A stretch of DNA of 64,000 nucleotides from Cycas panzhihuaensis (lineage: Eukaryota; Cycadophyta), in contig CM041465.1 of assembly GCA_023213395.1 (NCBI GenBank), positions 155,999,741 to 156,063,740 of the forward strand. The letters are read 5' to 3'. Shown piece after piece: positions 1-10,421 of the stretch (its first letter is position 1; each line of letters opens with the position of its first letter). The notes under the pieces were generated by a model that was not told the origin of the DNA, did no database searches, and was given only the letters and a program-made list of their open reading frames with translations. The translations under genes were made by a program, and so were the position numbers.

Positions 1-215
1 TAAACAGTTGTCACAACCACGTCTGCCAAAAATATACGAAGTAAACTCTTGCCATGCACGAAACACCTCCACATCTACATCATGGTACCATTCTTCATCT
101 GCAAGACAATCTTATATAGGGTACACAGAACAATCAACTCCCATTTTATACTATGATCAAAGAAGAATTGATTTTAAGGCATTTATGTCATACACCTTTC
201 CATTCTCACTTTAAT
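1..215 (-). pseudogene. Cp1 copia integrase fragment
   Basis: Read on the minus strand, this stretch encodes a broken copia integrase segment with the pattern TMMxMWRCFVHGKS...ADVVVTTV. It aligns with TMMEMARCMVHAKN...ADVVATIVYV in the better preserved Cp3 integrase at about 36870-36960. The DNA also matches that copy up to about position 215. Integrase would join element cDNA to host DNA; this piece lacks most of the catalytic core and has stops. It belongs to the same element as the LTR at 2312-2641, lying upstream of it on the plus strand as expected for a minus-strand copia. The rest of pol lies outside the window, to the left. Confidence 0.7.
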
Positions 216-2299
216 TTCATCATAAACATATTAGTGAATCTACATAATACTTATTCAGATATGCACAAAGGTTGAACTAGCATCTGATAGGCTATAAACC
301 TCATGCCATCATTCGTTCAACCACTCAAAGTATAATAGTCCATCACAAATTAATAACCCCTTATATAAATAGGCTAATAAACTGTAATTCTGAACCACAT
401 CACCTCATATATGTGATGTAAAAACACTGCTATATAGAATAAAACACCACTTTATAATAAATAAGGCACACCTTTACTGATATGCAATGATCAATAACCA
501 CTGAACATATCGTTTGCTCTGCCCTGTAGCTTAGTATCTCCATAACATACTCCTTCTATCAATCAATGAACATACATTGACATTGATAATTCGCCATTTA
601 ATCATGCCCTCTTATCAATCAGTGATAATCAACTACTATTAATAGTTTACCCATTAATCTACCCTTTTTTATCAATCAGTGAACAAACCACTACTATTGA
701 TAACTCACGCCCAACAAACTCTCTTATGTAAACACATACAAGAAAATCTTCACATCGCCAAACAATCACCAACTAAGAGTGCCCCAAACACTCACATTGC
801 CATCAAAACATCACCTTATTACTCCTTATATCACCATTAAATCACTCAAAACATTGCCTTATCACTCAATCACACTAAGACTTAAAATGCGTCTTGTGCT
901 GCAAAGGAATCTGCCTCATAATACAAAATATGTATCCACTTGCACCAAAGACCATAATGATCTAAAAAATGGACAACTTAATATATCAAAGGCCACTAAA
1001 ATGATAACAATGAGGCCACTTAATATATTAAATCCACCTTAATATAACTTAGAGATATGGTTTCAAAACAAAGGATAATTCTAATATAAAAAAGGTGATT
1101 ATCAATGCAACTTAATATCAATAATTAAGTATGTCAAAGGCAATTTAATATGAGTGGCTTTATCAATGGGTGATATCAAAGAGCCAATTCATATATATCA
1201 ATGGGAAATTAATGTATATCTGACGACTTAAATAAAGGTGAATTAAACGTTATTGAGAAACGACTTCATTATCAAATAATAAAGGTGATATCGAATTAAG
1301 CAATACACTATGACAACTTGATAACATTCAAACTGGTGATCAAATAATTAATCGGGCGACATTACATGATTGCATAAAATCTACATAGGCTGAATTATGC
1401 CATCACACAAACATAGAACAATTCAATGGCGACATTGTAATGGGTAGGCAATTTAATATTTATCAACACGGCACAATAGCAATCAAAAAATCTATACTGG
1501 TGAACAAATATATCAGACGAGCAACTTGATAAACTTACAATGACATTTGATTAAATATATTGGCACGATAAATTTATCGAAATAACTTAAGCTCTGTATA
1601 AACATCCACGACTCGGCTTTGGCAAAAACTATTCGATGTGACCTGCATTCCAACTTCCACAATGAACTCACATTTTTTTGCATCCAACAAATATTGTATA
1701 TATATCTCGTAGAGATCTGTGTTCACTCAATCTGTGTCTAGTCTAATAGTAAATCTATGTCTTCATCTCTCCATTGCATCTTAATCTGTCACAATGTGAT
1801 GATAGACATTTCTCCTGCAATTGCACACTTTTGGAATATATTTTTACATGCATCTCCAATATCAATAGTGGCACCAAGGGATGCAACAACACCTATTATG
1901 TGTTATGTCTTCCAACACCATTCCACCAGTGGTTATACTCCTTAATTCAACTGCAAACTCAGTGGCAACAAAATAAACATATCTGACACCTTCCACAGGT
2001 TCAAAACAAACAACATGACTGCAACTGAGTAACCAGGGGTTGCAAATTCAGAAACAAAAGGCACCAGTACCTTCATAAATCAAAACAACACCTTCTACTC
2101 CTTTACACACCTCTGAAGACTAATGAATCTCTACAAAATAAATAATAGAATGCATCAGAATCTGCATGTGATTCTTGCACGTCTATAGCTCCTCTTTTGG
2201 TAGTTAGATAAACTGATTCTCAAAGGGTGAGCCAACATTACCTAAAAACCAATAATCGAACGATCTACCAAATATTCGTCTACTTGTACATCACATGCC
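216..2299. other. Decayed Cp1 interior, no recognisable coding
   Basis: This AT-rich stretch sits between the Cp1 integrase scrap and the Cp1 primer site, where gag, protease and leader should be. I could not recognise any gag, zinc knuckle or protease motif in either strand. Open frames here are under 90 codons and look like chance. Confidence 0.5.
551..706. repeat. Imperfect tandem repeat, about 57 bp period
   Basis: Three diverged copies begin with TATCAATCA near 557, 613 and 670, each followed by a variant of ACTACTATTGATAA. The spacing is about 56-57 bp. It lies inside the decayed Cp1 interior. Confidence 0.5.
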
Positions 2300-2311
2300 T
2301 CTTTGATACCA
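2300..2311 (-). promoter_or_regulatory. Cp1 primer-binding site (tRNA-iMet type)
   Basis: Plus-strand CTTTGATACCA is the reverse complement of TGGTATCAAAG, one base off the usual TGGTATCAGAG primer site. It directly abuts the LTR that starts at 2312, fixing the minus orientation of the element. Confidence 0.75.
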
Positions 2312-2641
2312 TGTTAGAAAACACCAAATATACAAACAAGATGACAAGATTATTTATGTACACAAAAGACTCAAATAACATAAACACACAGGACAAATAG
2401 ATTTAACATGAGAACCCTTTCAAAAAAAGCCCACCACATAATATATTTTCATATTTTTATAAATCTGTATGTTAGTACATTGAACTTTAATTTATATTTA
2501 TAGATCATAAGTGCCTCAAATATTAATATTTGGATTACATGCGTTGGCTCATATAATATCATAATATTACATTAATAATATTCGCATAATATTATCTCCA
2601 TAGTTACATTAGTCAGTAAGTGATATAATATCATTCTAACA
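2312..2641 (-). repeat. Cp1 5' LTR (330 bp)
   Basis: The LTR has perfect 8-base inverted ends, TGTTAGAA and TTCTAACA, and a primer site immediately to its left. Its middle contains a diverged version of the minus-strand motif seen in the Cp3 LTRs (GTGGGAAAACCC..AAAACCCACCACA), typical of plant copia R/U5 regions. Its right edge cuts into the Gy1 RNase H reading frame at 2642. The matching 3' LTR would lie left of the window. Confidence 0.8.
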
Positions 2642-3281
2642 CATTGTAACCCCTAGCCCCACACTTAATGCATCGCATTCTAATTGGAAACGCTAGAAAA
2701 AGTTACACGGGGTGGAGAGGAGGGGCAGTGGGTGGAGAGAACTGGTGTGGTTGACATAAGTATTTTCAAAATATTGAAGGCATGGTCAATACTCGGTGAC
2801 CACTAAAAGGAGTCCTTGTTGAGTAAATTTATTAAGAGAGCCACTATGGAAGCATAATTTTTAACAAAGTGATGATAAAAACTAGTTAGTCTGAGGAAGG
2901 CATGTAATTGGGTGAGGTTCTTTGGTGTAGGCCACTGAGTGATGACTGGTATTTTACCTAGGTTAGCTTGTACTCATGTTGTAGAAATGATGTAATCCAA
3001 GTATTGTAATTCAGTTTTTCTAAATCTACATTTCAACATTTTCACATATAATTGGCTTTAAGCCAAGACTTGGAGGGCGGCTTCCAAATGTTGGAGGTGT
3101 AGAGACATGTTAATGCTATAAATTAGTATGTCACCAAAGAAGACAATAATGAACTTTTAAAGGTAAGGGGAAAAAAATTTATTCATAAGGGCTTGGAAGA
3201 TAGCTAGAGAATTGCAAAGTCTAAATGGCATTACCTAAAGTTTGAAGTGGCCATAATAGGTTCAGAAGGCCATTTTGTGTT
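2642..3281 (-). pseudogene. Gy1 RT C-terminal half and RNase H start
   Basis: On the minus strand this part encodes the second half of a gypsy reverse transcriptase (which copies element RNA into cDNA) followed by the first RNase H strand. Visible motifs in order are MPFRLCN (usual MPFGLCN), FFGDILIYS (usual FFDDILIYS), WPTPKNLTQLHAFL, FYHHFVKNYA and FQLECDALSVGLGV (usual FQLECDASGFGLGA). The active-site change of the first D to G, at 3130-3135, would abolish polymerase activity. The RNase H frame reads right up to 2642, where the Cp1 LTR begins. Stops and frameshifts are present. Confidence 0.75.
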
Positions 3282-3707
3282 TGTTAAAACATAATGTTTA
3301 ATGCGGGTTTATTGTACACATGCACTTCCCACCATTCACCTACTTGAGATATGTGAGATGCACACATATCCATGCTATCTCTTTATTTGATCATGCAACA
3401 ACATGTTGTATTTGATAGGCTATTCATGAGGTGATTTTCACTATACACACACACATACACACACCACTTGAGAACTTGAGCAAGGAGAAAGGTTGAAGAC
3501 TTGGAGATGTAAACCTTATGATCATAAGTGGAGTCCTAACTCCACCACCTCCTGTGGTTTTTCCCACAGTGGGCTTTCCATGTATAAATTTTGGTGTCTT
3601 GTGGTGATTATGTTTGTTGATGCTTACTTTACTTTACATTCATGTTAATTAATTCACTATGTACACATACACATGAGTTCATTATTTTTGCATCCATTAT
3701 TTTAACA
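3282..3707 (+). repeat. Copia LTR (426 bp) with 8-bp inverted ends
   Basis: It starts TGTTAAAA and ends TTTTAACA, perfect 8-base inverted termini. Near 3555-3590 it holds GGTTTTTCCCACAGTGGG and TTTCCATGTATAAA, resembling the conserved R/U5 motif of plant copia LTRs in plus orientation. A primer-site match, TGGTATCTGAG, follows at 3708. Confidence 0.75.
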
Positions 3708-3804
3708 TGGTATCTGAGTAATTTTGTTACCTACTTTTAACATGGTATAAGGGTAATTTTGGTTTAACATGGTATCAGAGCAATTATATTACCTATTTTT
3801 ATCA
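3282..3804 (+). mobile_element. Copia LTR plus repeated primer-site segment, inserted in Gy1 RT
   Basis: The insertion is bracketed by GTGTT at 3277-3281 and 3805-3809; removing it restores the Gy1 RT reading through APKDKHKMAF. It consists of an LTR (3282-3707) and a 97-bp tail (3708-3804) with three diverged copies of AACATGGTATCAGAG. The tail ends in TATCA directly before the target duplication. No second LTR or coding sequence is present, so this is not a simple solo LTR. Confidence 0.75.
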
Positions 3805-4200
3805 GTGTTTATCTTTGGGGGCTACTCGTATTTAATAATATCCAAATTGCAAGTCTAATTTAGAAAAAATTATAGTCCCATGGATGTCATCCAACATATC
3901 GTCAATTTTAGGAATTGAAAAGTTATTCTTAATGGCTAGTTTATTGAGTTCCCTATAATCAATACAGTAAAAAAGACTTGTCCTTTTTTTGAACTAGCAC
4001 AATTGAGGCTGCATAAGGGCTTTTACTATACTATATTATCCTCATATTTATAAGTTCAATAGTGATACACTTAATTTAATTCTTTTAAAAGTAAGAATTA
4101 TGGTATATATGTAGGTTGATGGGGTTATGGGGGTTTTTGAGTTTTATGATATGGTGAAATTAGTGATCTGGGGGAGGGCAACCAAGTAAGGGGGTAAAGA
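3805..4200 (-). pseudogene. Gy1 RT N-terminal half
   Basis: Minus-strand reading gives the RT fingers and palm start: IDYRELNKLAIKN, PKIDDMLDDIHG, FSKLDLQFGYY and RVAPKDKHK. These match [12 protein letters not shown] and the following segment of Gy2. The frame resumes across the copia LTR insertion into the part at 2642-3281. Upstream (towards 4200) similarity fades; a stretch with KK-like residues before IDYR is only weakly readable. Stop codons interrupt it. Confidence 0.7.
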
Positions 4201-4640
4201 CAGATTGGTATTTAGTGAGAATAGATTGGGTATCTAGGTGGACTTTGAACTGCAATTGAATGTTGTTAAAGCAAATAATATATCCAATGCTACTTTTGAG
4301 TTACATGCTCATTTGCTTGGGGGAGATAAGTTTGTTTGGTAGTGATTGGAGACCATAAAGTTTATGAGTTTAGTCATAGTGGTCTTTAAACATTATAAAT
4401 AGGTTGTTTGAGGAATTATTGGTACTATATGTACCTAACTTTTGGAGCTATCAAACTTCTAAGATGGTGTCTGATCCCCAAATAGATAAGGCACAAAAAT
4501 ATGACCTAAGCTAATAGGTGTCAATTCAGACTTTGAAGTTTCGAATAACACCCACACAATGAAGGGTGTAATAACTTGGTAGAAAATAATTGAACCTTAT
4601 TTTTGGCTTGATATAGAGGTTTAATTGTCTAGCTACTATA
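4201..4640 (-). other. Gy1 protease/linker region, not readable
   Basis: By position this should hold the Gy1 protease and its link to RT. I could not see a convincing D-S/T-G motif. The sequence is AT-rich with many stops. Confidence 0.35.
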
Positions 4641-5900
4641 ATATATCATTAACATTCCTCTTCCTCCTATAATGAGTATTTTTCTTAATGTTCCTCTTAC
4701 TCACAATTGGTTGGGATAGGTAAAAGAAGAAACAATAGATAAAGATGCTTTGGGTTTGGTTTCAAGAGGCAAGAAGAGTTCCAAAGGTGGGTCATCTTCA
4801 ATTTCATCTTCTTAATCAGAATTAGGGTAAATGGTGAATATAACTCTTTTGTCTTTACATAAGTGGCCAAGGTCCATGGTGAATATAACTCTTTTAGCTT
4901 TATATACATGACCACACTCGAAAAACCAGTTTTCTATGTACTGGGAGCATAGACCAACTTCTTTGTGCCTATGAACCTCAAATGTGGGTATCTATGTTTG
5001 TGTTGATGGTTATTCTATTGTTGGTCTTTTAGATGGATGATCTACTAATTGTTGTTGCGGTTCCTCTGCTTGAAGCCTTGGAGGTCTATATGGACTTGTG
5101 GACCTTTGGCAACTGAACCATGGGGAGTCTTGTTTAAACCCAAATGCTCGCTCTACTATAAATTTGGCTTTAATGGCCTTGCCTAAATTGATAACATCTC
5201 TTAGGTTAGGAGGCTAGTTAGTCTTCAACCTCATTTGGATCCATTCTTTAAGATCAACTATGCAAGTTTCAATCAATGTCTATTTTTCTAGGTTTTGGAT
5301 AACTCGATTATGAATGGACTAGAACTCACCTATCTAGGCTTCAACCAACATTATTTGTCATAACTGCATCAATTGGTTGAAAGAAGGTTGGTTCTACATC
5401 TTTTCATATTGTTTGAAGAAGCATTTACAAAATTGGTCCCGCGTTTGATTTGTTGGGTACTTGCAGGTCTATCATTTATACCAATGATGAGCTTTGTCTT
5501 CTACGTGGATAGGGGCAAATGTTAGTTAATCAACTTCAAACATGTGATTGAGTGCAAAATATGAATCTAATTTATTAATCTAATTACAAGTTGCATCCTT
5601 GTTAAGATCTAGATCAAAGAGTAGTATATTGATCTTGTGATTGAATGGTTGTTGTCATGGAGACTCGGGAGGTGGGATTCCACCTTGTGAAGTTCCACCT
5701 TATGAGGTGTTGGTGGAGTTGGAGTTAGTCGCAGAGATAAAACTAAAGAGTTGATTATGCATAGTTACAACCTGTTTAGTGATGTTTGCAATGTCCATTT
5801 ATAGCTTGGTTGTATCCTATTTATGTGTGTCTTGCACAGAGAGGAACCGAGTTTCCAAAGAGGAAAGACATTCAGAGTGATTTGGTGGTGACATCATTGT
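4641..5900 (-). pseudogene. Gy1 gag remnant
   Basis: The minus strand encodes a decayed Gag, the structural protein that forms the particle. Recognisable pieces are FDLDLNKDATCNWINKLDSYF, KAHHWYK, FCKCFFKQYEKM, LEKQTLIETCIVDL and WIQMRLKT. They match FDPDVNRECTRSWINKLESYF, RAHHWFN, CFFEQYEDTW and IQMRLKT in the Gy2 Gag (Retrotrans_gag family). Nearer 4930-4970 a zinc-knuckle relic reads CSQYxENWFFECGH, with the second cysteine replaced by tyrosine. A short direct duplication of GGTGAATATAACTCTTTT lies at about 4831 and 4879. In-frame stops are numerous. Confidence 0.75.
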
Positions 5901-7469
5901 TGAAATGTAGAAGGGGTTTTAATATAGTGGGATCTAGTTACAAGAAAGGAATGCAAGAAATGGGAGAAATAAGTAGAATGGGCATCGAAGAAGTGGGGAT
6001 ATATAAAAGAAATAAAGAGGAGAAAGAGGGGTAGGGTGTGGGCTGTGGGGTGTCTATAGGTTGTTGAGGCTAAAAATTAAAAAAATCACCTAGTGCATTT
6101 AAACAAGTTCAACGAGCTCATCAAGATGATATAAGTGGGCAGTAAGTGAAAAATAGACTTGTGAGACCCAAGGGGTGCCTGTAGGTCAATTTTCTCCAAA
6201 ATTGATGATTGAAAATGACATAGTAGACTTTGATCAGCACGAGGCACTAATCTAAATAAGATGTATAAATTGTTATGGTCAATTTTTGGGTCGTGAATTT
6301 TTTTCCTTTTTGCGATGAGTTTAATGGAACAAATCTCATTTATATCTGATAAGTATTGACAAAGTTATGACTCTTCCTTTTTCTCGTTTTTTTTCTTTAT
6401 CGTTATATATATATGTGTGTGTGTGTGTGTGTGGATGGATGGATGGACTAACTATTGAACTAAACTAAACTAGGATGGATGAGGTTTAAGAGAAGTGGAT
6501 ATTGACTCTTATGTGAACGAAATAAGATGCAAATGATGTTGAAAATTTGGATAAGTATTGCAATGCCATGTTTCTGGCTACTAATTATACCAAAACAAAT
6601 TTGAGACCTAAATTATATAAATTTGCAGGTATGCTTTGATTTGACAGTCTTGCTGCTATTCATAAGATCACCTTTCTAAATGTGACAGTATTTGTACTAT
6701 TATTATTGATTTATTTAACAATAGGTCACAATAAAAAATTTGTAGCAATTCTCAACTATATTGACGGAAGTATAGTAGACTTAGAATGTTTGTATGGAAG
6801 GTTCGTGTAAAAATTGATGTGCAGTTAACAAGGGGACCTACCAGACTCTAATAAAGGAGTGTTTGGCTCTATAAGCCCTACAATAAACTTTCATGTCATT
6901 AATGTAACTCAACCTAATATCTTAAGACACTACTTATGGAGGAAAAACCGTCTCCATAAGGTCTATAGTGATGTAGGGGTGTTCAAGCAGAGTAACTTCT
7001 GAGCACTAATTGCTAAGTCATGCATTATAAAGGGAAAAATAGTCGATAATCTTGTTATACTTAGCTAGTTAGGGAGCCTACAAGGATTCTCCTATATACC
7101 CAAGGGTACATAGAGGTACAAGTCTATAGTTGAGTTCTATTGGAGGCCTTGGTATTGGTGTAATTTGTACCTCACTTCACACGATGATGTATACCCAACT
7201 ACACTTAGCAAAAAATGGTAGATCCTCGTGATGATAGATCTCTGGCATAAGGTCTCTACCCAAACTCTAGGGGAAGTGAGGGGGGGGGGGACTTATTGAT
7301 TTGCAGTGAGTTGTCTGATTGCAATTAATTAATGCAAATAATAGAACTAAACAAAAAAAATATAAAAAGTACTTATGAGAGAGGGTTTTGAAAATTATTG
7401 AGGGGGAGAGAGGGGGGGGAATCTCTTTTCTTGTGATTGTTGAATCTTCTTGCTAGATTGATGCACCTC
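5901..7469 (-). other. Gy1 leader, non-coding
   Basis: This stretch separates the Gy1 gag from its primer site. Its length, about 1.5 kb, is close to the 1.4 kb leader of Gy7, which supports the assignment. No coding is evident. It carries a simple repeat near 6405-6448 and runs of G near 7281-7290 and 7411-7418. Confidence 0.5.
6405..6448. repeat. Microsatellite (AT)n(GT)n(GGAT)n
   Basis: A compound simple repeat: several AT units, then about ten GT units, then GGAT units. Confidence 0.9.
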
Positions 7470-7481
7470 ACTTTGATACCA
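7470..7481 (-). promoter_or_regulatory. Gy1 primer-binding site
   Basis: Plus-strand TTTGATACCA is the complement of TGGTATCAAA, a one-mismatch tRNA-iMet primer site. Two bases (AG on the minus strand) separate it from the LTR, the same spacer as in Gy2 and Gy7. Confidence 0.7.
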
Positions 7482-7483
7482 CT

Positions 7484-7668
7484 TGTTATGATCCCAACTA
7501 GTAATTTCACTTTGAAGGCGCGATAATTGAGCACAACTAGATCTTTTTATTACTGCAACAACTCAAATTATATCCAAAATATGGAAAGGGTACATAGAAG
7601 CTTAAAGGATATAAATAAGAGAAGATGCATGTAAGTACAACCTTACAAGAAGAGATTATGACATAACA
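7484..7668 (-). repeat. Gy1 5' LTR (185 bp)
   Basis: It has perfect 7-base inverted ends, TGTTATG and CATAACA, next to the primer site. Its length is close to the 197-bp LTR proposed for Gy7. The partner LTR is not in the window. Confidence 0.65.
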
Positions 7669-7894
7669 TTTTTTTTTTACAAATGTATAACTTTAAGTAA
7701 ACAAAATTGGTCATTTTTCCCTAGCATCATATTGGTAGAGCATGCGACCTTTAATCTCATTGGTGGAGATATGTGGCCTGCACATACATATTGATAATTG
7801 ACATTAACCTTTACCACCTTAACCATGCAGTTAGATGCTTATATGCCACTAACCTTAAGGGGTTGATTAACACACTATAAGGGCTATTAGGAAT

Positions 7895-8117
7895 AAAACA
7901 CTTGAATAGGCTTGGTTAGACAAGAAGCTAACTATTTATCATTCGAGAGTTTTTAGATATATAGTGTATATACATACCCTAAAGGAAAAGTGAAAATAGT
8001 TGGACGATAAAAGCATGAAGTGCATCTTTGCTGGATACTCTAATGGAAGTAAAGGATATAAAGTGTACGAGTCATCTACTAAGAAAGTTCATACTATTAA
8101 GACATTTATGTTTACAT
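7895..8117 (+). pseudogene. Cp5 copia integrase C-terminal fragment
   Basis: The plus strand reads, in one frame with stops, TLExAW, HSRVFRYIVYIH, then LDDKSMKCIFAGYSNGSKGY and KVYESSTKKVH. This is the conserved end of the copia integrase core and the segment after it (usual LRVFGCxAYxH and KCIFxGYSxxSKGYKLY). Stops fall at an E or K codon and elsewhere. No other part of this element is evident; it runs directly into the dispersed repeat that begins near 8105. Confidence 0.75.
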
Positions 8118-8560
8118 GTTAAGTATTGTACTTTATATTGTGTTATTGATGTACTTTATGTAATATTATATAAGGGTGATTCATCACCTAATGTGATAAA
8201 ATGCACACCCACATTTGTTCTAATGACATGATATTGTAATTTAAGGGTCAATATACCCTCATGTACTTTTGCTCACAAAAAGAGCCCAAGGAACACTTGT
8301 CCCACATACAAATGGCACAACTTAGATGTTTAACACTTGTCAAATATCCAACTATCCAAAGTCCTTATTCACATCTATACAAGGAGGTCAAATCTTATGC
8401 ATCACATGAAGTGAGAGGGAATTGTACAATTATGCTACTAGTTTGAATTTAAGTCAATCTTACTTATTTTGGAGTAAGGACAAATTCCTTCTCCTCCATA
8501 TTTTGTCTTCATCATGTGCTTGATTTCATTGTGCTTCATGCTTGGCTCACATGAACTAGA
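8105..8560. repeat. Dispersed repeat copy A, LTR-like
   Basis: It aligns over about 450 bp with 48991-49450. Shared blocks include TATGTTTACATGTTAA, GATAAAATGCACACCCACAT, ACATTGTAACTAAAGGGTCA-like and CCCTCATG. There is no coding. It may be a solo LTR, but the ends are not sharply defined and no target duplication could be identified. Confidence 0.65.
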
Positions 8561-8594
8561 TCAACTCAAGACGCACCAAGTTTTATGAGTTGTA

Positions 8595-8622
8595 ATTATT
8601 ATTATTATTATTATTATTATTT
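8595..8622. repeat. (ATT)n microsatellite
   Basis: About nine ATT units in a row, directly downstream of the repeat copy ending near 8560. Confidence 0.9.
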
Positions 8623-10421
8623 TGTAGTGATTTTTGCTTTTATAATTTGTTTTGATTTTAAATGTTTTATGAAATCTAATGGAAACCTTAAAACATAATT
8701 ATCAGGCTAATGCCTACCAGTAGTAGAAATATGGTGTGCCTTGGTGCAAAGAGACATCCAATAATAACATGACCAAAATTGCAATGCTGTATTGACTAAG
8801 AAAAGAAAAAGAACATATTGAAGTTTGAGGATACAACCTACTCCAAATTCTACTCAATAAGTAGGGTTTGATTCACAACATGAAGTCCAATATCTTTAGT
8901 TATTGACAAGTGATTAATAGCTAATAAAAATCAATTGAAAACTAACTTAGAATAGATAAGTAATCATGATGCTCACTAGTGAAGCATAACCTCGCAACAA
9001 GCTTATATGACTTGATGGAAATAGGATCAATGAGGATTTCATCTGTAGGAATGATCCTACACAAGTTGAGCAAAGTTTAATCAAAAGACTCAACAAAAGA
9101 CAAATTACTCATGAAGTTTGATGAATCGTGAAAACAAGATGGATCAAAGCCAAGGCAAGAATCAAATGAATCATCTGAAGGATCATCTAGCAAAGGTGTA
9201 ACCTACTTAATAAACCCAAATGAGGTATCAAATAACAAAGCAGGAGTAACAAGAAAACTAAGCACCTCTTCGTTCTCAATATAAAGAACCAGAAGTAAGT
9301 TTGAACAAACATTATATTAAGTAAGATTAGACTGTATGAGCTCATAAATCTTAGAGAATTCCACTAATAGTTCATAATCTAGGCTTGAGTTGGATGAGAC
9401 AACTAAATAATCAATAAAAGATGATTGTTAGATGGGGCACGTGGAAACTTGACAAGAAAAGTTATCATCAAATAATGATGAAAGGTTAATAGTGTCTAAA
9501 TCTTGTAAATTAACTAATGTTACATCATAAGTTTGAGGAGCCAATAAACATATATGAGCATCAATAGTGAGAACCTCATAATGAGGAGTCACAAGATTTT
9601 CTTTCTTGATGGAGGGCATAATAGCATAAATGCCAATTCCCATATCATTCTAATAATCATGCCCAGTGTCGATAAATAGGATGATATGCAAATCTAAAAC
9701 ACCATATGCTTTTTTACGCTAAAACCTGAAAAGTTTAATAGCTTCAACTTGGTTGCCATCCAAGAATTGAATATCTCCAAAGACAAAGGATGGGACAAGA
9801 AGCATGGATTGAATTCAATTACAATTAAGAAGAATGTAGTAATAAAGAATCATATCGATACCTTCAACATCAGATTCAATAGATTTTCTTTCAGAAGTGA
9901 TGGGGAGGTTAATAATTCTCCCTATCAATGGTATTTTCATAAAATCCAAAGCCTTGATCATGATAGAAATTTCATCCAACTTCTTGAGCTAGAGTGTAGA
10001 GATGGCTTAGTTGATCTTAGTTTTATTTATGACGACTTGGACCATTGAGGGTCTAGGGCCAAGCAAAGGGGTAACATTCAATAACAAAGATGTAGAATCA
10101 AAAGATAAGACTCGATAACAAGGTTCAGATGACTAAAACTTGACTGATCTAAGGCAATATTGCCTCTACAAAGGGCAAAACTCTTAACACTTCATAAAAA
10201 GACATTCTCGATGAAATGCTCTTCAAATACCCAACAAGGGAATATGAAGATAAGGTTGGATTACTAATGGCAAGTGCAAGGGGTTCAAAAACTTGAGAAG
10301 TACGAGTGTTAGAGACTAATGGTGGTTTGTTTATCTTTTAATTCATTGTTGTCAATAAATGATTTTTAATATATTCCTAAGTCCTAATTTGGGTTACGTA
10401 CTTGATCATGAGGAATCTGGG
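8623..10421. other. No recognisable gene
   Basis: AT-rich DNA with open frames under 100 codons and no motif I recognise on either strand. Because a gag-like stretch follows on the minus strand at 10422-11400, this may be the decayed downstream part of that element, but nothing in it shows this. Confidence 0.35.

Larger units (their letters stand above)
2642..7668 (-). mobile_element. Gy1, Ty3/gypsy retrotransposon, 3'-truncated in window
   Basis: Reading from right to left: a 185-bp 5' LTR (7484-7668), primer site, leader of about 1.5 kb, gag (about 5900-4640), a decayed protease region, RT and the start of RNase H, broken off at 2642 by the Cp1 LTR. A copia LTR at 3282-3804 splits the RT. 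Gag and RT wording closely match Gy2 and Gy7, and the LTR-AG-TGGTATC junction is shared with them, so Gy1 probably belongs to the same chromovirus lineage. It is old: stops are frequent and the RT active site is changed. Confidence 0.75.

Noticed and set aside
6405-6448. Possible promoter with TATATATA
   Set aside because: Part of a compound microsatellite inside the Gy1 leader.
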